Assembly (NCBI GenBank): GCA_031289895.1
Contig: JAITOP010000003.1
Location: 1 to 5,245, forward strand
Length of the DNA: 5,245 nt
Reading direction: 5' to 3'
Origin: Prevotellaceae bacterium
Lineage (GTDB): Bacteria; Bacteroidota; Bacteroidia; Bacteroidales; UBA932
Each line of letters opens with the position of its first letter. The first letter of the stretch is position 1. The notes beneath the pieces are model-generated. The model was given only the letters and a program-made list of their open reading frames with translations, had not been told where the DNA came from and searched no databases. This document shows, in pieces, positions 1 through 5,140 of the stretch. Made by a program: the position numbers and the translations under genes.

Positions 1-1041
1 ATGGGAAACCAAACAACTGTTGTTGGCGAAAAACATTTGGTGGATGTTTTGCTCGAAAATAATGTTAATTTGAAATTTGCTTTTGCTCCCGAACACGGAT
101 TTCGCGGCGATATCGAACGCGGCGAAAAAGTTTCAAATGATGTTGATGCCAAAACAGGATTAGCGCTACATTCGCTTTACGGCAAAAACGAAAAAGCCGA
201 TTCCATTGTTGCATCGGTTGATATTATGATTTTTGATTTGCAGGATGTAGGAGCAAGATTTTATACATATATCACATCATTACACAGAGTTATGCAACTT
301 TGCGCAAATGCGGATGTGGAATTAATAGTCCTCGACCGTCCAAATCCCAACGGCGACCAAGTTGACGGACCTGTGCGCAAAAGCGACGAATTTAAATCGG
401 GCGTCAGCTATCACAAAATAGCAATGATTCACGGACTTACCATCGGCGAACTTGCACAAATGATAAACGGCGAAGGCTGGCTCGACGAAGGCAAACAATG
501 CAAACTAACGATTATTCCCGTGAAAAATTATACGCACAAAACGCTGTATCGCTTGCCGGTTGTGCCATCGCCGAGTTTGCCAAATTATCTTTCGGTACGA
601 TTATATACATCGCTTTGTTTGTTTGAAGGTACGGATATAAATGTTGGTCGCGGAACTGATTTTCCGTTTCAGCAAATAGGTTATCCGAATCAGGTTTTCG
701 GCGATTACACGTTTACTCCCGAATCGCGTCCCGGAATGGCTTCGCACGTTGAAAACAAAGGGCAACAATGTTATGGCGTTGATTTGAAAAACGAAAATCC
801 CGAAACATCAAAATTTACTTTAAAATATATTATCGACTTTTATAAAAAATCGCAACAAATAGAAGGTTTCAACTTTTTTGCCCGCTCCGATTTTTTCAAT
901 AAACTTGCGGGAAACGGCATTTTGCAGGAACAAATAAAAGCCGGTTTCAGCGAAGAAGAAATCAAAGCCTCATGGAAAAACGAACTTGCCGAATACAAAA
1001 CTATGCGAAAAAAATATCTTTTATACGAAGATTTTGAATAG
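1..1041 (+). CDS. namZ: Exo-beta-N-acetylmuramidase NamZ (DUF1343), 5'-truncated by window edge
   Basis: NamZ-family enzymes remove MurNAc from the non-reducing end of peptidoglycan fragments, feeding cell-wall recycling or scavenging; in Bacteroidota they are exported. The 346 visible residues carry the family's conserved blocks in order: NQT at 3-5, FAPEHGFRG at 28-36, FDLQDVGARFYTY at 78-90, LDRPNPNG at 111-118, HGLTIGELA at 144-152, VPSPSLPN at 188-195 and FEGT...GRGTDFPFQQIGYP at about 208-229. Full-length members have roughly 400 residues with an N-terminal signal peptide and a strand ending in a V-G-x-x-x-NQT-like segment. Here the NQT block starts at residue 3, so the ATG at position 1 is almost certainly internal and the true start lies upstream of the window. 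The C-terminus looks complete, ending YEDFE then TAG. No terminator hairpin follows; tandem repeats begin six bases after the stop. The family call is firm. The substrate is inferred from characterised NamZ proteins. Confidence 0.9.
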   Translation: MGNQTTVVGEKHLVDVLLENNVNLKFAFAPEHGFRGDIERGEKVSNDVDAKTGLALHSLYGKNEKADSIVASVDIMIFDLQDVGARFYTYITSLHRVMQLCANADVELIVLDRPNPNGDQVDGPVRKSDEFKSGVSYHKIAMIHGLTIGELAQMINGEGWLDEGKQCKLTIIPVKNYTHKTLYRLPVVPSPSLPNYLSVRLYTSLCLFEGTDINVGRGTDFPFQQIGYPNQVFGDYTFTPESRPGMASHVENKGQQCYGVDLKNENPETSKFTLKYIIDFYKKSQQIEGFNFFARSDFFNKLAGNGILQEQIKAGFSEEEIKASWKNELAEYKTMRKKYLLYEDFE

Positions 1042-1047
1042 GCGGAA

Positions 1048-1092
1048 GTCATAAGTCGTAAGTCATAAGTCATAAGTTGTAAGATGTAAGTC
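1048..1092. repeat. Tandem repeat, 7-bp period (GTCATAA)
   Basis: Six consecutive 7-bp units begin six bases after the namZ stop: GTCATAA, GTCGTAA, GTCATAA, GTCATAA, GTTGTAA, GATGTAA, then a partial GTC. The drift towards the right end suggests an array decaying from a GTCATAA founder by slippage and point mutation. It has no coding role. It is the first of three adjacent arrays with different periods. Confidence 0.9.
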
Positions 1093-1102
1093 TATTTTTT
1101 AT

Positions 1103-1218
1103 TGTTGATTTGTTGATTTGTTGATTTGACTATTTGTTGATTTGTTGATTTGACTATTTGTTGATTTGATTATTTGTTGATTTGATTATTTGTTGATTTG
1201 ATTATTTGTTGATTTGAC
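1103..1218. repeat. Tandem repeat, 8-bp period (TGTTGATT / TGACTATT / TGATTATT)
   Basis: Fourteen exact-length 8-bp units run from 1103 to 1214, followed by a partial TGAC. Three variants occur: TGTTGATT (majority), TGACTATT (units 4 and 7) and TGATTATT (units 9, 11 and 13). From unit 8 on, TGTTGATT and TGATTATT alternate, giving a 16-bp higher-order period. That pattern implies expansion of a two-unit block. No unit is longer or shorter than 8 bp. Confidence 0.92.
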
Positions 1219-1222
1219 AAGT

Positions 1223-1308
1223 CTTTATGAACTTTCTAACTTTAAAAACTTTAAAAACTTTATGAACTTTAAAAACTTTAAAAACTTTCTAACTTTAAAA
1301 ACTTTATG
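1223..1308. repeat. Tandem repeat, 9-bp period (AACTTTAAA)
   Basis: After a partial CTTTATG, nine units run from 1230 to 1308. Five are AACTTTAAA, two are AACTTTATG, and two are shortened 8-bp AACTTTCT units. The order (CT, AAA, AAA, ATG, AAA, AAA, CT, AAA, ATG endings) suggests block duplication. The array ends about 20 bp before the -7 box of the nupG promoter, so its last unit sits where a -33 element would be expected. Confidence 0.9.
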
Positions 1309-1328
1309 TTCTATTCCAAATATTTTTT

Positions 1329-1336
1329 TAATTTTG
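1329..1336 (+). promoter_or_regulatory. Bacteroidota -7 box (TAATTTTG) for nupG
   Basis: TAATTTTG fits the Bacteroidota sigma-ABfr -7 consensus TAnnTTTG and lies 28 bp before the nupG ATG. It predicts a start of transcription near 1343 and a leader of about 20 nt. No clear TTTG -33 element is visible; the expected place is occupied by the end of the 9-bp repeat array. The box supports separate transcription of nupG from namZ. Confidence 0.5.
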
Positions 1337-1364
1337 TGCAAACATAAACACTAAAAAAAATTTT

Positions 1365-2609
1365 ATGAGTTTAAAACTTCGACTTATCGTAATGAATTTT
1401 CTCCAGTTTTTTATTTGGGGAGCATGGCTAATTTCGTTTGGCAGCTACGTTGGCAACACTTTACATTTTGATGGCGTACAAATAGGCAGTTTTTTTGCAA
1501 CAATGGGAATTGCATCTTTATTTATGCCTGCATTGCTTGGTATCATTGCCGACCGCTGGATTCCTGCGCAAAAACTGTACGGCATTTGTCATTTATTAGG
1601 AGCAATATTGCTTATTGCCGCATCTTTTCAAACTTCTTACGTTCCGCTCTACGTGCTAATGCTGGCAAGCGTTATGGTTTATATGCCCACGCTGGCATTG
1701 AGTTACACGGTGGCGTACAATGCGCTTGCAAAAGCAAAAATGGATGTTGTGAAAGATTTTCCGCCAATTCGCGTGTGGGGAACTATTGGATTTATATGTG
1801 CAATGTGGACGGTTGACCTTACAGGTTTCAAAAATTCCGAATTTCAACTGTACGTATCGGCTGTTGCGGCATTGGTTTTGGGAATATATTCGTTTATGTT
1901 GCCTAAATGCGATGTCAACAAAAATCCCGAAAGTAAATCGCTGATTGATGTTTTGGGATTGCGGGCATTCGCCTTGTTTAAACAACGAAAAATGATTGTA
2001 TTCTTCATTTTTTCGATGTTGCTGGGCGCGGCATTGCAAATCACCAACGGCTTTGGCGATTTATTTCTCAGCAGTTTTGCGTCTGTTCCCGAATATGCAC
2101 ATTCGTTTGGCGTTGAACATTCTGTTATTTTGCTTTCTGTTTCGCAAATTTCCGAAACATTGTTTATTCTCACAATTCCGTTTTTCTTAAAGCGATTTGG
2201 AATAAAAAAAGTTATGATGATGAGCATGTTTGCATGGTTTTTGCGTTTCGCACTGTTTGGTGTTGGAAATCCGGGCGAAGGCTTGCCACTGCTTATTCTT
2301 TCGATGATTGTTTACGGCATGGCATTTGATTTCTTCAATATTTCAGGTTCGCTGTATGTAGAACAAACTACCAGCCCCAAAATACGAGCAAGCGCACAAG
2401 GATTATTTATGCTGATGACAAACGGCATTGGTGCAATTGTTGGCTCTTATGCTGCCGGCGCAATAGTAAATAATTTTGTAAATAAATCCGCAACGCCAAG
2501 CTGGTCGTCGGCATGGTTTATATTTGCAGCCTACGCTCTTGTTATTGGAATTGCTTTTGCATTTATTTTCAAATATAAACACGAACCTAATAAAGTTTCA
2601 GGTTTATAA
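1365..2609 (+). CDS. nupG: Nucleoside:H+ symporter, NupG/XapB-type MFS permease
   Basis: Inner-membrane MFS transporter of 414 residues (E. coli NupG has 418), with about 12 hydrophobic helices and a polar central loop near 181-208. It aligns with E. coli NupG from the first residue (MSLKLRL versus MNLKLQL), which supports the ATG at 1365. By eye, long blocks are nearly identical, including DFPPIR-WGTIGF at 131-143, FFIFSMLLGA-LQITN at 213-228, SQISETLFILTIPFFL at 260-275 and AFDFFNISGS at 320-329. The residues I recall as nucleoside-binding in E. coli NupG are present: R136, T140, F143, Q225, N228, Q261 and E264 at the same numbers, and Y317 and F321 shifted by one. Uptake of nucleosides driven by the proton gradient is therefore a safe inference; preference (broad versus xanthosine) is not resolved. 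The last codons lie in a 22-bp sequence repeated at 4724-4745, so the final residues NKVSGL may not be the ancestral ending. Confidence 0.93.
   Translation: MSLKLRLIVMNFLQFFIWGAWLISFGSYVGNTLHFDGVQIGSFFATMGIASLFMPALLGIIADRWIPAQKLYGICHLLGAILLIAASFQTSYVPLYVLMLASVMVYMPTLALSYTVAYNALAKAKMDVVKDFPPIRVWGTIGFICAMWTVDLTGFKNSEFQLYVSAVAALVLGIYSFMLPKCDVNKNPESKSLIDVLGLRAFALFKQRKMIVFFIFSMLLGAALQITNGFGDLFLSSFASVPEYAHSFGVEHSVILLSVSQISETLFILTIPFFLKRFGIKKVMMMSMFAWFLRFALFGVGNPGEGLPLLILSMIVYGMAFDFFNISGSLYVEQTTSPKIRASAQGLFMLMTNGIGAIVGSYAAGAIVNNFVNKSATPSWSSAWFIFAAYALVIGIAFAFIFKYKHEPNKVSGL
2566..2587 (+). repeat. 22-bp direct repeat, left copy, inside the nupG 3' end
   Basis: This 22-bp stretch encodes F-K-Y-K-H-E-P near the C-terminus of NupG and is identical, base for base, to 4724-4745. 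The two copies bracket about 2.1 kb containing the structured leader, the GLUG lipoprotein gene and its terminator. Identity stops sharply at the right edge, with CTAATAAAG here against CGGAAAAAA in the other copy. Confidence 0.9.
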
Positions 2610-2728
2610 TTTAATAAAGATTTTTTAATTCAATTATTCAGCAAATAAACAATTAACAGAGGAAAATATATTTTATAAACAAAAGAATAAAAAACATAAT
2701 TATTAAATTATAATTCATAATTGTTTTA
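2610..2728. other. AT-rich intergenic stretch, no gene seen
   Basis: Between the nupG stop and the next promoter box there is only very AT-rich DNA. I see no open frame with a plausible start, no GC-bearing terminator hairpin and no tandem array. TTCAGCAAATAAACA at 2637-2651 loosely resembles TTCAGTAAACA at 4793-4803. Each lies about 28 bp after the stop codon of a nupG 3' end copy, which may be a faint trace of duplicated 3' flank. Confidence 0.6.
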
Positions 2729-2736
2729 TATATTTG
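2729..2736 (+). promoter_or_regulatory. Bacteroidota -7 box (TATATTTG) for the leader and lipoprotein
   Basis: TATATTTG followed by CACC is a perfect match to the Bacteroidota -7 consensus TAnnTTTG. A transcript would begin near 2743, giving about 310 nt of untranslated RNA before the lipoprotein ATG at 3054. No convincing TTTG -33 box is visible about 20 bp upstream, where the sequence is almost pure A and T. Confidence 0.65.
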
Positions 2737-2794
2737 CACCATTAATAACAAAAAATTTTAAAATTATGACATAAAGTAAAAATATAAAAATTAC

Positions 2795-2820
2795 ATGCTG
2801 CACACAATATGTGGCGGCAT
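2795..2820 (+). other. Stable leader hairpin with one bulged A
   Basis: ATGCTGC (2795-2801) pairs with GCGGCAT (2814-2820), one pair being T-G wobble. A2802 is bulged, and CACA (2803-2806) pairs with TGTG (2810-2813) around an ATA loop. The total is 11 pairs in otherwise AT-rich DNA, followed by a short T run (2820-2823). The tail is too short for a confident terminator, but the hairpin could act as an early attenuator or protect the 5' end of the leader. Confidence 0.6.
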
Positions 2821-2830
2821 TTTAACATAA

Positions 2831-2844
2831 AAAGCGTTAGCTTT
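2831..2844 (+). other. Small leader hairpin AAAGC-GTTA-GCTTT
   Basis: Five perfect pairs close a GTTA tetraloop. It sits between the 2795-2820 hairpin and the four-way junction core, four bases before the closing helix of the core. It is short and could be fortuitous alone, but it fits the run of consecutive hairpins in this leader. Confidence 0.45.
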
Positions 2845-2848
2845 AATT

Positions 2849-2967
2849 CTTATGATTGAAACTTAGACATTTCAAAACACAACGTGAATGAAGCATAATG
2901 CTCACGAGAAATCGTGGGCTTTGTTCTGTTAACTGTTGTGTAGGTAGTCTAAGACCTCAATCGTAAG
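2849..2967 (+). ncRNA. Structured leader RNA: four-way junction with kissing loops (candidate riboswitch)
   Basis: Unassigned structured element within the leader of the lipoprotein gene. Helices seen directly: P1, CTTATGA (2849-2855) with TCGTAAG (2961-2967), one G-U pair; P2, TTGAAA (2856-2861) with TTTCAA (2870-2875), 8-nt loop; P3, ACACAAC (2877-2883) with GTTGTGT (2935-2941); P3b inside it, GCTCACGA (2900-2907) with TCGTGGGC (2912-2919), capped by a GAAA tetraloop; P4, AGGT (2942-2945) with ACCT (2954-2957), 8-nt loop. Loop 2 contains CTTAGAC (2862-2868) and loop 4 contains GTCTAAG (2947-2953), which are perfect complements and could form a 7-bp kissing contact. Junction linkers are 0, 1, 0 and 3 nt, so the fold is compact. 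Role as a ligand-sensing or protein-binding regulator is inference. I do not recognise it as a known riboswitch class. Confidence 0.7.
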
Positions 2968-2992
2968 TGAAAGATATTGTCCCACGTTTTTT
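2913..2992 (+). promoter_or_regulatory. Possible expression platform: alternative CGTGGG/CCCACG pairing with T tract
   Basis: CCCACG (2981-2986), directly followed by six Ts (2987-2992), is the perfect complement of CGTGGG (2913-2918), which otherwise forms the 3' arm of hairpin P3b. A competing stem ending in a T tract looks like the 3' half of an intrinsic terminator formed only when P3b opens. The 62-nt gap between the arms is long for a terminator, so the regulatory reading is tentative. Confidence 0.35.
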
Positions 2993-3053
2993 ATTTTTAA
3001 ATATAAAACAAATTGCTTTAGAGGGCAGAGGCAGCAAAAAAACAAAAAACAGT

Positions 3054-4652
3054 ATGAACAAAAAAATTAAATTTTTGGCAATGATGTTTGTAATAACAGC
3101 ATTTGCCACGTCGTGCGGTAAAGACGACGTTAATCCATCTGACCCCAACCAAAAAGTTCCCGACCCCGCAGGAACTGTTGAGTTGGATGTACGTAATGCA
3201 AGCAATGGAGGAAACTCTTTTGTTGGCATAGGAATAAACCAAGCCGATAATTTCTATAGTAATTCTTCTTGGAAGTTTGCATCTATGGGCGAAATGAAAG
3301 GCGTAGGTAATATTACAACTATTCCCGAATCAGGTTATGCCGACCAAGTAGGAGTACGACCCGGTCGCGGATATGTAGGCAAGAGAGTTTTGACCAATGG
3401 AGTTGAATACATTGCTTTTTATGTTGACGACTATATTCTTGCAGCAGGCACTAATGGCATTATTGGTGCGTATGTGAAATATGTTTATCCGTTTATTCCG
3501 CCAAGCATCAAGTCTATATCGGCAACTTGGACAGACTCATCTTTGGGACAAACGGCGAACAGTGAAATGATTGTTACTCTTGCAGATGCTATTCCATATA
3601 CTGTTACGGTAGCACCGACAACAATATTCGCTATTTCTAATATTGACACTAAATCTTTTAGAATATATACTCCTAAAGCAAATAACATTGGGGAAATAAC
3701 AGGAAAAGTTACCATAAACGCAGGAACTATTACTTCAAAAGAAATAGGAATATCCCAGAAAGGATTGTTTGCTGGAGGAACGGGAACTCAGAATGATCCT
3801 TGTCTTATTAAAACAATCGAACAACTTAAATCTATACAAAATGTTAGTAATACTTATTTCAGATTGGAAAACAATATAGACCTTACATCGCATTTGGCAA
3901 ATAGCAGTGAAGGTTGGAATCCTATAAATCTGAAAGACAATAGATTTGACGGTGGTGGCTATACTATTTCCGGATTATGGATAAACCGTCCAAGTACAAC
4001 AGGTGTTGGACTCTTTGCTTCTGTTTCTGGGTATCCTCATATTACCTATATTACCTCTCTGAATGTGCAACTATCTTCCAAGGGAATTATCGGAGGAGAC
4101 TACACCGGAGGTCTTGTTGGAAGCATAGGATATTCTAATATTGAGAATTGTTCTGTTACAGGAAATATTACAGGAATAAATTACACAGGAGGAATTGTTG
4201 GAAGTAGTGGTAACAGCGGAAATATTTCAAGGTGTTATTCCACCGGTAATGTTGAGGGAACTGTCGGAGTAGGAGGTATTGTAGGTCGCAGCTCTTATTA
4301 TTCTGGTGAAGTTATAGATTCCTACTCTACAAGCAATGTAACTATCAATTCTAGTACTGTTGGTTACGCAGGAGGCATTGTGGGATTTAAAGAATTTGAT
4401 GGAATAATTACAAATTCATATTATGCAGGTAAAATTACAGGAGGAGGTGGGGGACTTTCAGGATATGCCGGTATTATCAAAAATTCTTACTTTGATAAAG
4501 AAAAGGCAGAAGTAGATTACAGCATACCGCCATCTAATACCACAGGCGCATCAACAACAGCGCAAATGAAGCAACAAGCAACATATTCGGGTTGGGATTT
4601 TAATAGTGTTTGGCAAATTCAGGAAGGCGTGTCGTATCCAACATTAAGGTAA
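3054..4652 (+). CDS. GLUG-repeat lipoprotein, probably surface exposed
   Basis: The 532-residue product starts with a type II signal peptide (MNKKIKFLAMMFVITAFATS) and lipobox cysteine C21. The mature end C-G-K-D-D fits the Bacteroidota lipoprotein export signal, K followed by two acidic residues, which places such proteins on the outside of the outer membrane. Residues 42-147 and 149-235 look like two beta-rich domains; the second resembles Ig-like or BACON-type folds, the first I do not recognise. A GGTGTQNDPC linker (241-250) precedes a right-handed beta-type region with GLUG motifs at about 352, 379, 407 and 440 (GGLVG, GGIVG three times, each followed by N/C/S-Y-S-TG-N-like strands) and a degenerate one at 467-481. 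The end, AQMKQQATYSGWDF...W...YPTLR (503-532), is the usual closing module of GLUG adhesin-like proteins. There is no T9SS sorting domain. The exact role (adhesion or glycan contact) is unknown. An upstream in-frame GTG at 2967 was rejected because it would place leader RNA inside the protein ahead of the signal peptide. Confidence 0.85.
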   Translation: MNKKIKFLAMMFVITAFATSCGKDDVNPSDPNQKVPDPAGTVELDVRNASNGGNSFVGIGINQADNFYSNSSWKFASMGEMKGVGNITTIPESGYADQVGVRPGRGYVGKRVLTNGVEYIAFYVDDYILAAGTNGIIGAYVKYVYPFIPPSIKSISATWTDSSLGQTANSEMIVTLADAIPYTVTVAPTTIFAISNIDTKSFRIYTPKANNIGEITGKVTINAGTITSKEIGISQKGLFAGGTGTQNDPCLIKTIEQLKSIQNVSNTYFRLENNIDLTSHLANSSEGWNPINLKDNRFDGGGYTISGLWINRPSTTGVGLFASVSGYPHITYITSLNVQLSSKGIIGGDYTGGLVGSIGYSNIENCSVTGNITGINYTGGIVGSSGNSGNISRCYSTGNVEGTVGVGGIVGRSSYYSGEVIDSYSTSNVTINSSTVGYAGGIVGFKEFDGIITNSYYAGKITGGGGGLSGYAGIIKNSYFDKEKAEVDYSIPPSNTTGASTTAQMKQQATYSGWDFNSVWQIQEGVSYPTLR

Positions 4653-4674
4653 ATTTTCAGAAAGATATTAATTT

Positions 4675-4708
4675 AAAAAAACGTACGGCAAATGTCGTAC
4701 GTTTTTTT
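4675..4708 (+). terminator. Bidirectional intrinsic terminator
   Basis: Seven As and CGTACG (4675-4687) pair perfectly with CGTACG and seven Ts (4696-4708), giving 13 pairs. A G-T and a C-G pair extend the stem inward to an AAAT loop at 4690-4693. It starts 22 bp after the lipoprotein stop. The A and T flanks let it work in both directions, so it would also stop any transcript entering from the minus-strand side. Confidence 0.92.
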
Positions 4709-4764
4709 ACGCTGTTTATACCGTTTTCAAATATAAACACGAACCGGAAAAAATAAAACCGTAA
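4702..4764 (+). pseudogene. Remnant of a second nupG 3' end
   Basis: The frame ending in TAA at 4762-4764 reads F-F-Y-A-V-Y-T-V-F-K-Y-K-H-E-P-E-K-I-K-P. It matches the intact permease ending A-F-I-F-K-Y-K-H-E-P-N-K-V. The FKYKHEP codons are identical in DNA to those of the intact gene. Similarity stops at the terminator on the left. This is either the original nupG end displaced by an insertion, or what is left of a tandem permease copy. It has no start and is not expressed as a protein. Confidence 0.7.
4724..4745 (+). repeat. 22-bp direct repeat, right copy
   Basis: Identical to 2566-2587 inside the nupG 3' end, and lying in the same reading-frame context of the nupG remnant. The distance between copies is 2158 bp. 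See the left copy. Confidence 0.9.
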
Positions 4765-4851
4765 TTTTTTCGGAATACGCAATTAAAAACTGTTCAGTAA
4801 ACATTTCCAAAATAAAAATTTATGCTAAGGAGTCATCAATAAATTAACATA
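4765..4851. other. Intergenic, no gene seen
   Basis: Between the nupG remnant and the transposase fragment I see only AT-rich DNA without a convincing open frame. TTCAGTAAACA at 4793-4803 loosely echoes the sequence after the intact nupG. If the ISAzo13-like fragment is real, one end of that element should lie here, but I could not identify a terminal inverted repeat. Confidence 0.5.
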
Positions 4852-5004
4852 TCAATTAGGCGCAATAATATAGTTCCAATCCCCATGAAAATCATTTCTT
4901 GTTATGTTGCAATTTTTCAAATCTTTTTTACTTGTTTTTATTCCTGTTTTGTATTGTTTTTCATCTATTGTTAAGTTAACTATCAAATGTCGGATACAAC
5001 CGTC
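4852..5004 (-). pseudogene. C-terminal fragment of an ISAzo13-family (Rhodopirellula-type) transposase
   Basis: The minus strand encodes a 50-residue tail ending at a TGA (4854-4852). Its recognisable part runs V-N-L-T-I-D-E-K-Q-Y-K-T-G-I-K, then N-I-T-R-N-D-F-H-G-D-W-N-Y-I-I-A-P-N. It matches the C-terminal pattern I know from ISAzo13-family DDE transposases: a GL-x-V-x-x-x-LD-x-x-x-Y-x-x-GIK strand followed by an FHGEWNYTI motif. Roughly 350 or more upstream residues, including the catalytic acids, are absent, and an in-frame stop lies at 5007-5005. The fragment is therefore dead. It marks past transposon activity next to the lipoprotein unit. Confidence 0.65.
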
Positions 5005-5140
5005 TTAATTTTACGCGAGCATCCTTTGTTGTAAATTGCCAATTAATCCTTAACCTAATTTTACGTAACAGGTATTTTTTTGATTTTTTAGAGGAGTTCG
5101 ACAATCGATTTAGTTGTTTCTGCCGTATACCATTTTCCAT
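4976..5140 (-). pseudogene. Short frame with transposase-like motif (INWQFTTKDARVKLRRLYP)
   Basis: An ATG-to-TAA frame of 54 codons on the minus strand ends in R-I-N-W-Q-F-T-T-K-D-A-R-V-K-L-R-R-L-Y-P-T-F-D-S. The WxFTTxDARxKLxxLYP pattern resembles tails I associate with insertion-sequence transposases, but I cannot name the family with confidence. It overlaps the ISAzo13-like fragment by 29 bases in another frame, and overlaps the small frame at 5088-5201 in a third. The N-terminal third (lysine and asparagine rich) is probably not real coding sequence. It is most likely a decayed fragment. Confidence 0.4.

Noticed and set aside
840..1073. 77-codon minus-strand open frame over the end of namZ
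   Set aside because: It lies opposite the conserved 3' part of namZ, has a low-complexity composition typical of antisense frames and resembles no family.
1048..1308. CRISPR array
   Set aside because: Units are 7-9 bp and contiguous, with no spacers.
1656..2227. Two minus-strand open frames (1656-2039 and 1844-2227), plus plus-strand frames 1586-1816 and 1996-2190, inside nupG
   Set aside because: All are shadows of a strongly conserved permease gene; none has its own promoter or recognisable motif.
2765..2773. ATG-ACA-TAA mini-frame near the 5' end of the leader as a leader peptide
   Set aside because: Two codons are too few to support any attenuation-by-translation claim.
2893..2901. GCA-TAA-TGC small hairpin inside P3
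   Set aside because: Only three pairs, and it competes with the much stronger P3b stem for G2900 and C2901.
2957..3242. Minus-strand open frames opposite the leader and lipoprotein start (2957-3229, 3018-3242)
   Set aside because: They run opposite the signal peptide and leader RNA and have composition expected of the complement of those sequences.
3485..3715. 76-codon minus-strand frame inside the lipoprotein gene
   Set aside because: Antisense shadow without a start context or family resemblance.
4822..4842. AAGGAG Shine-Dalgarno-like string within a six-codon ATG frame
   Set aside because: No start codon follows at a suitable distance and the frame stops after six codons; Bacteroidota rarely rely on such sites.
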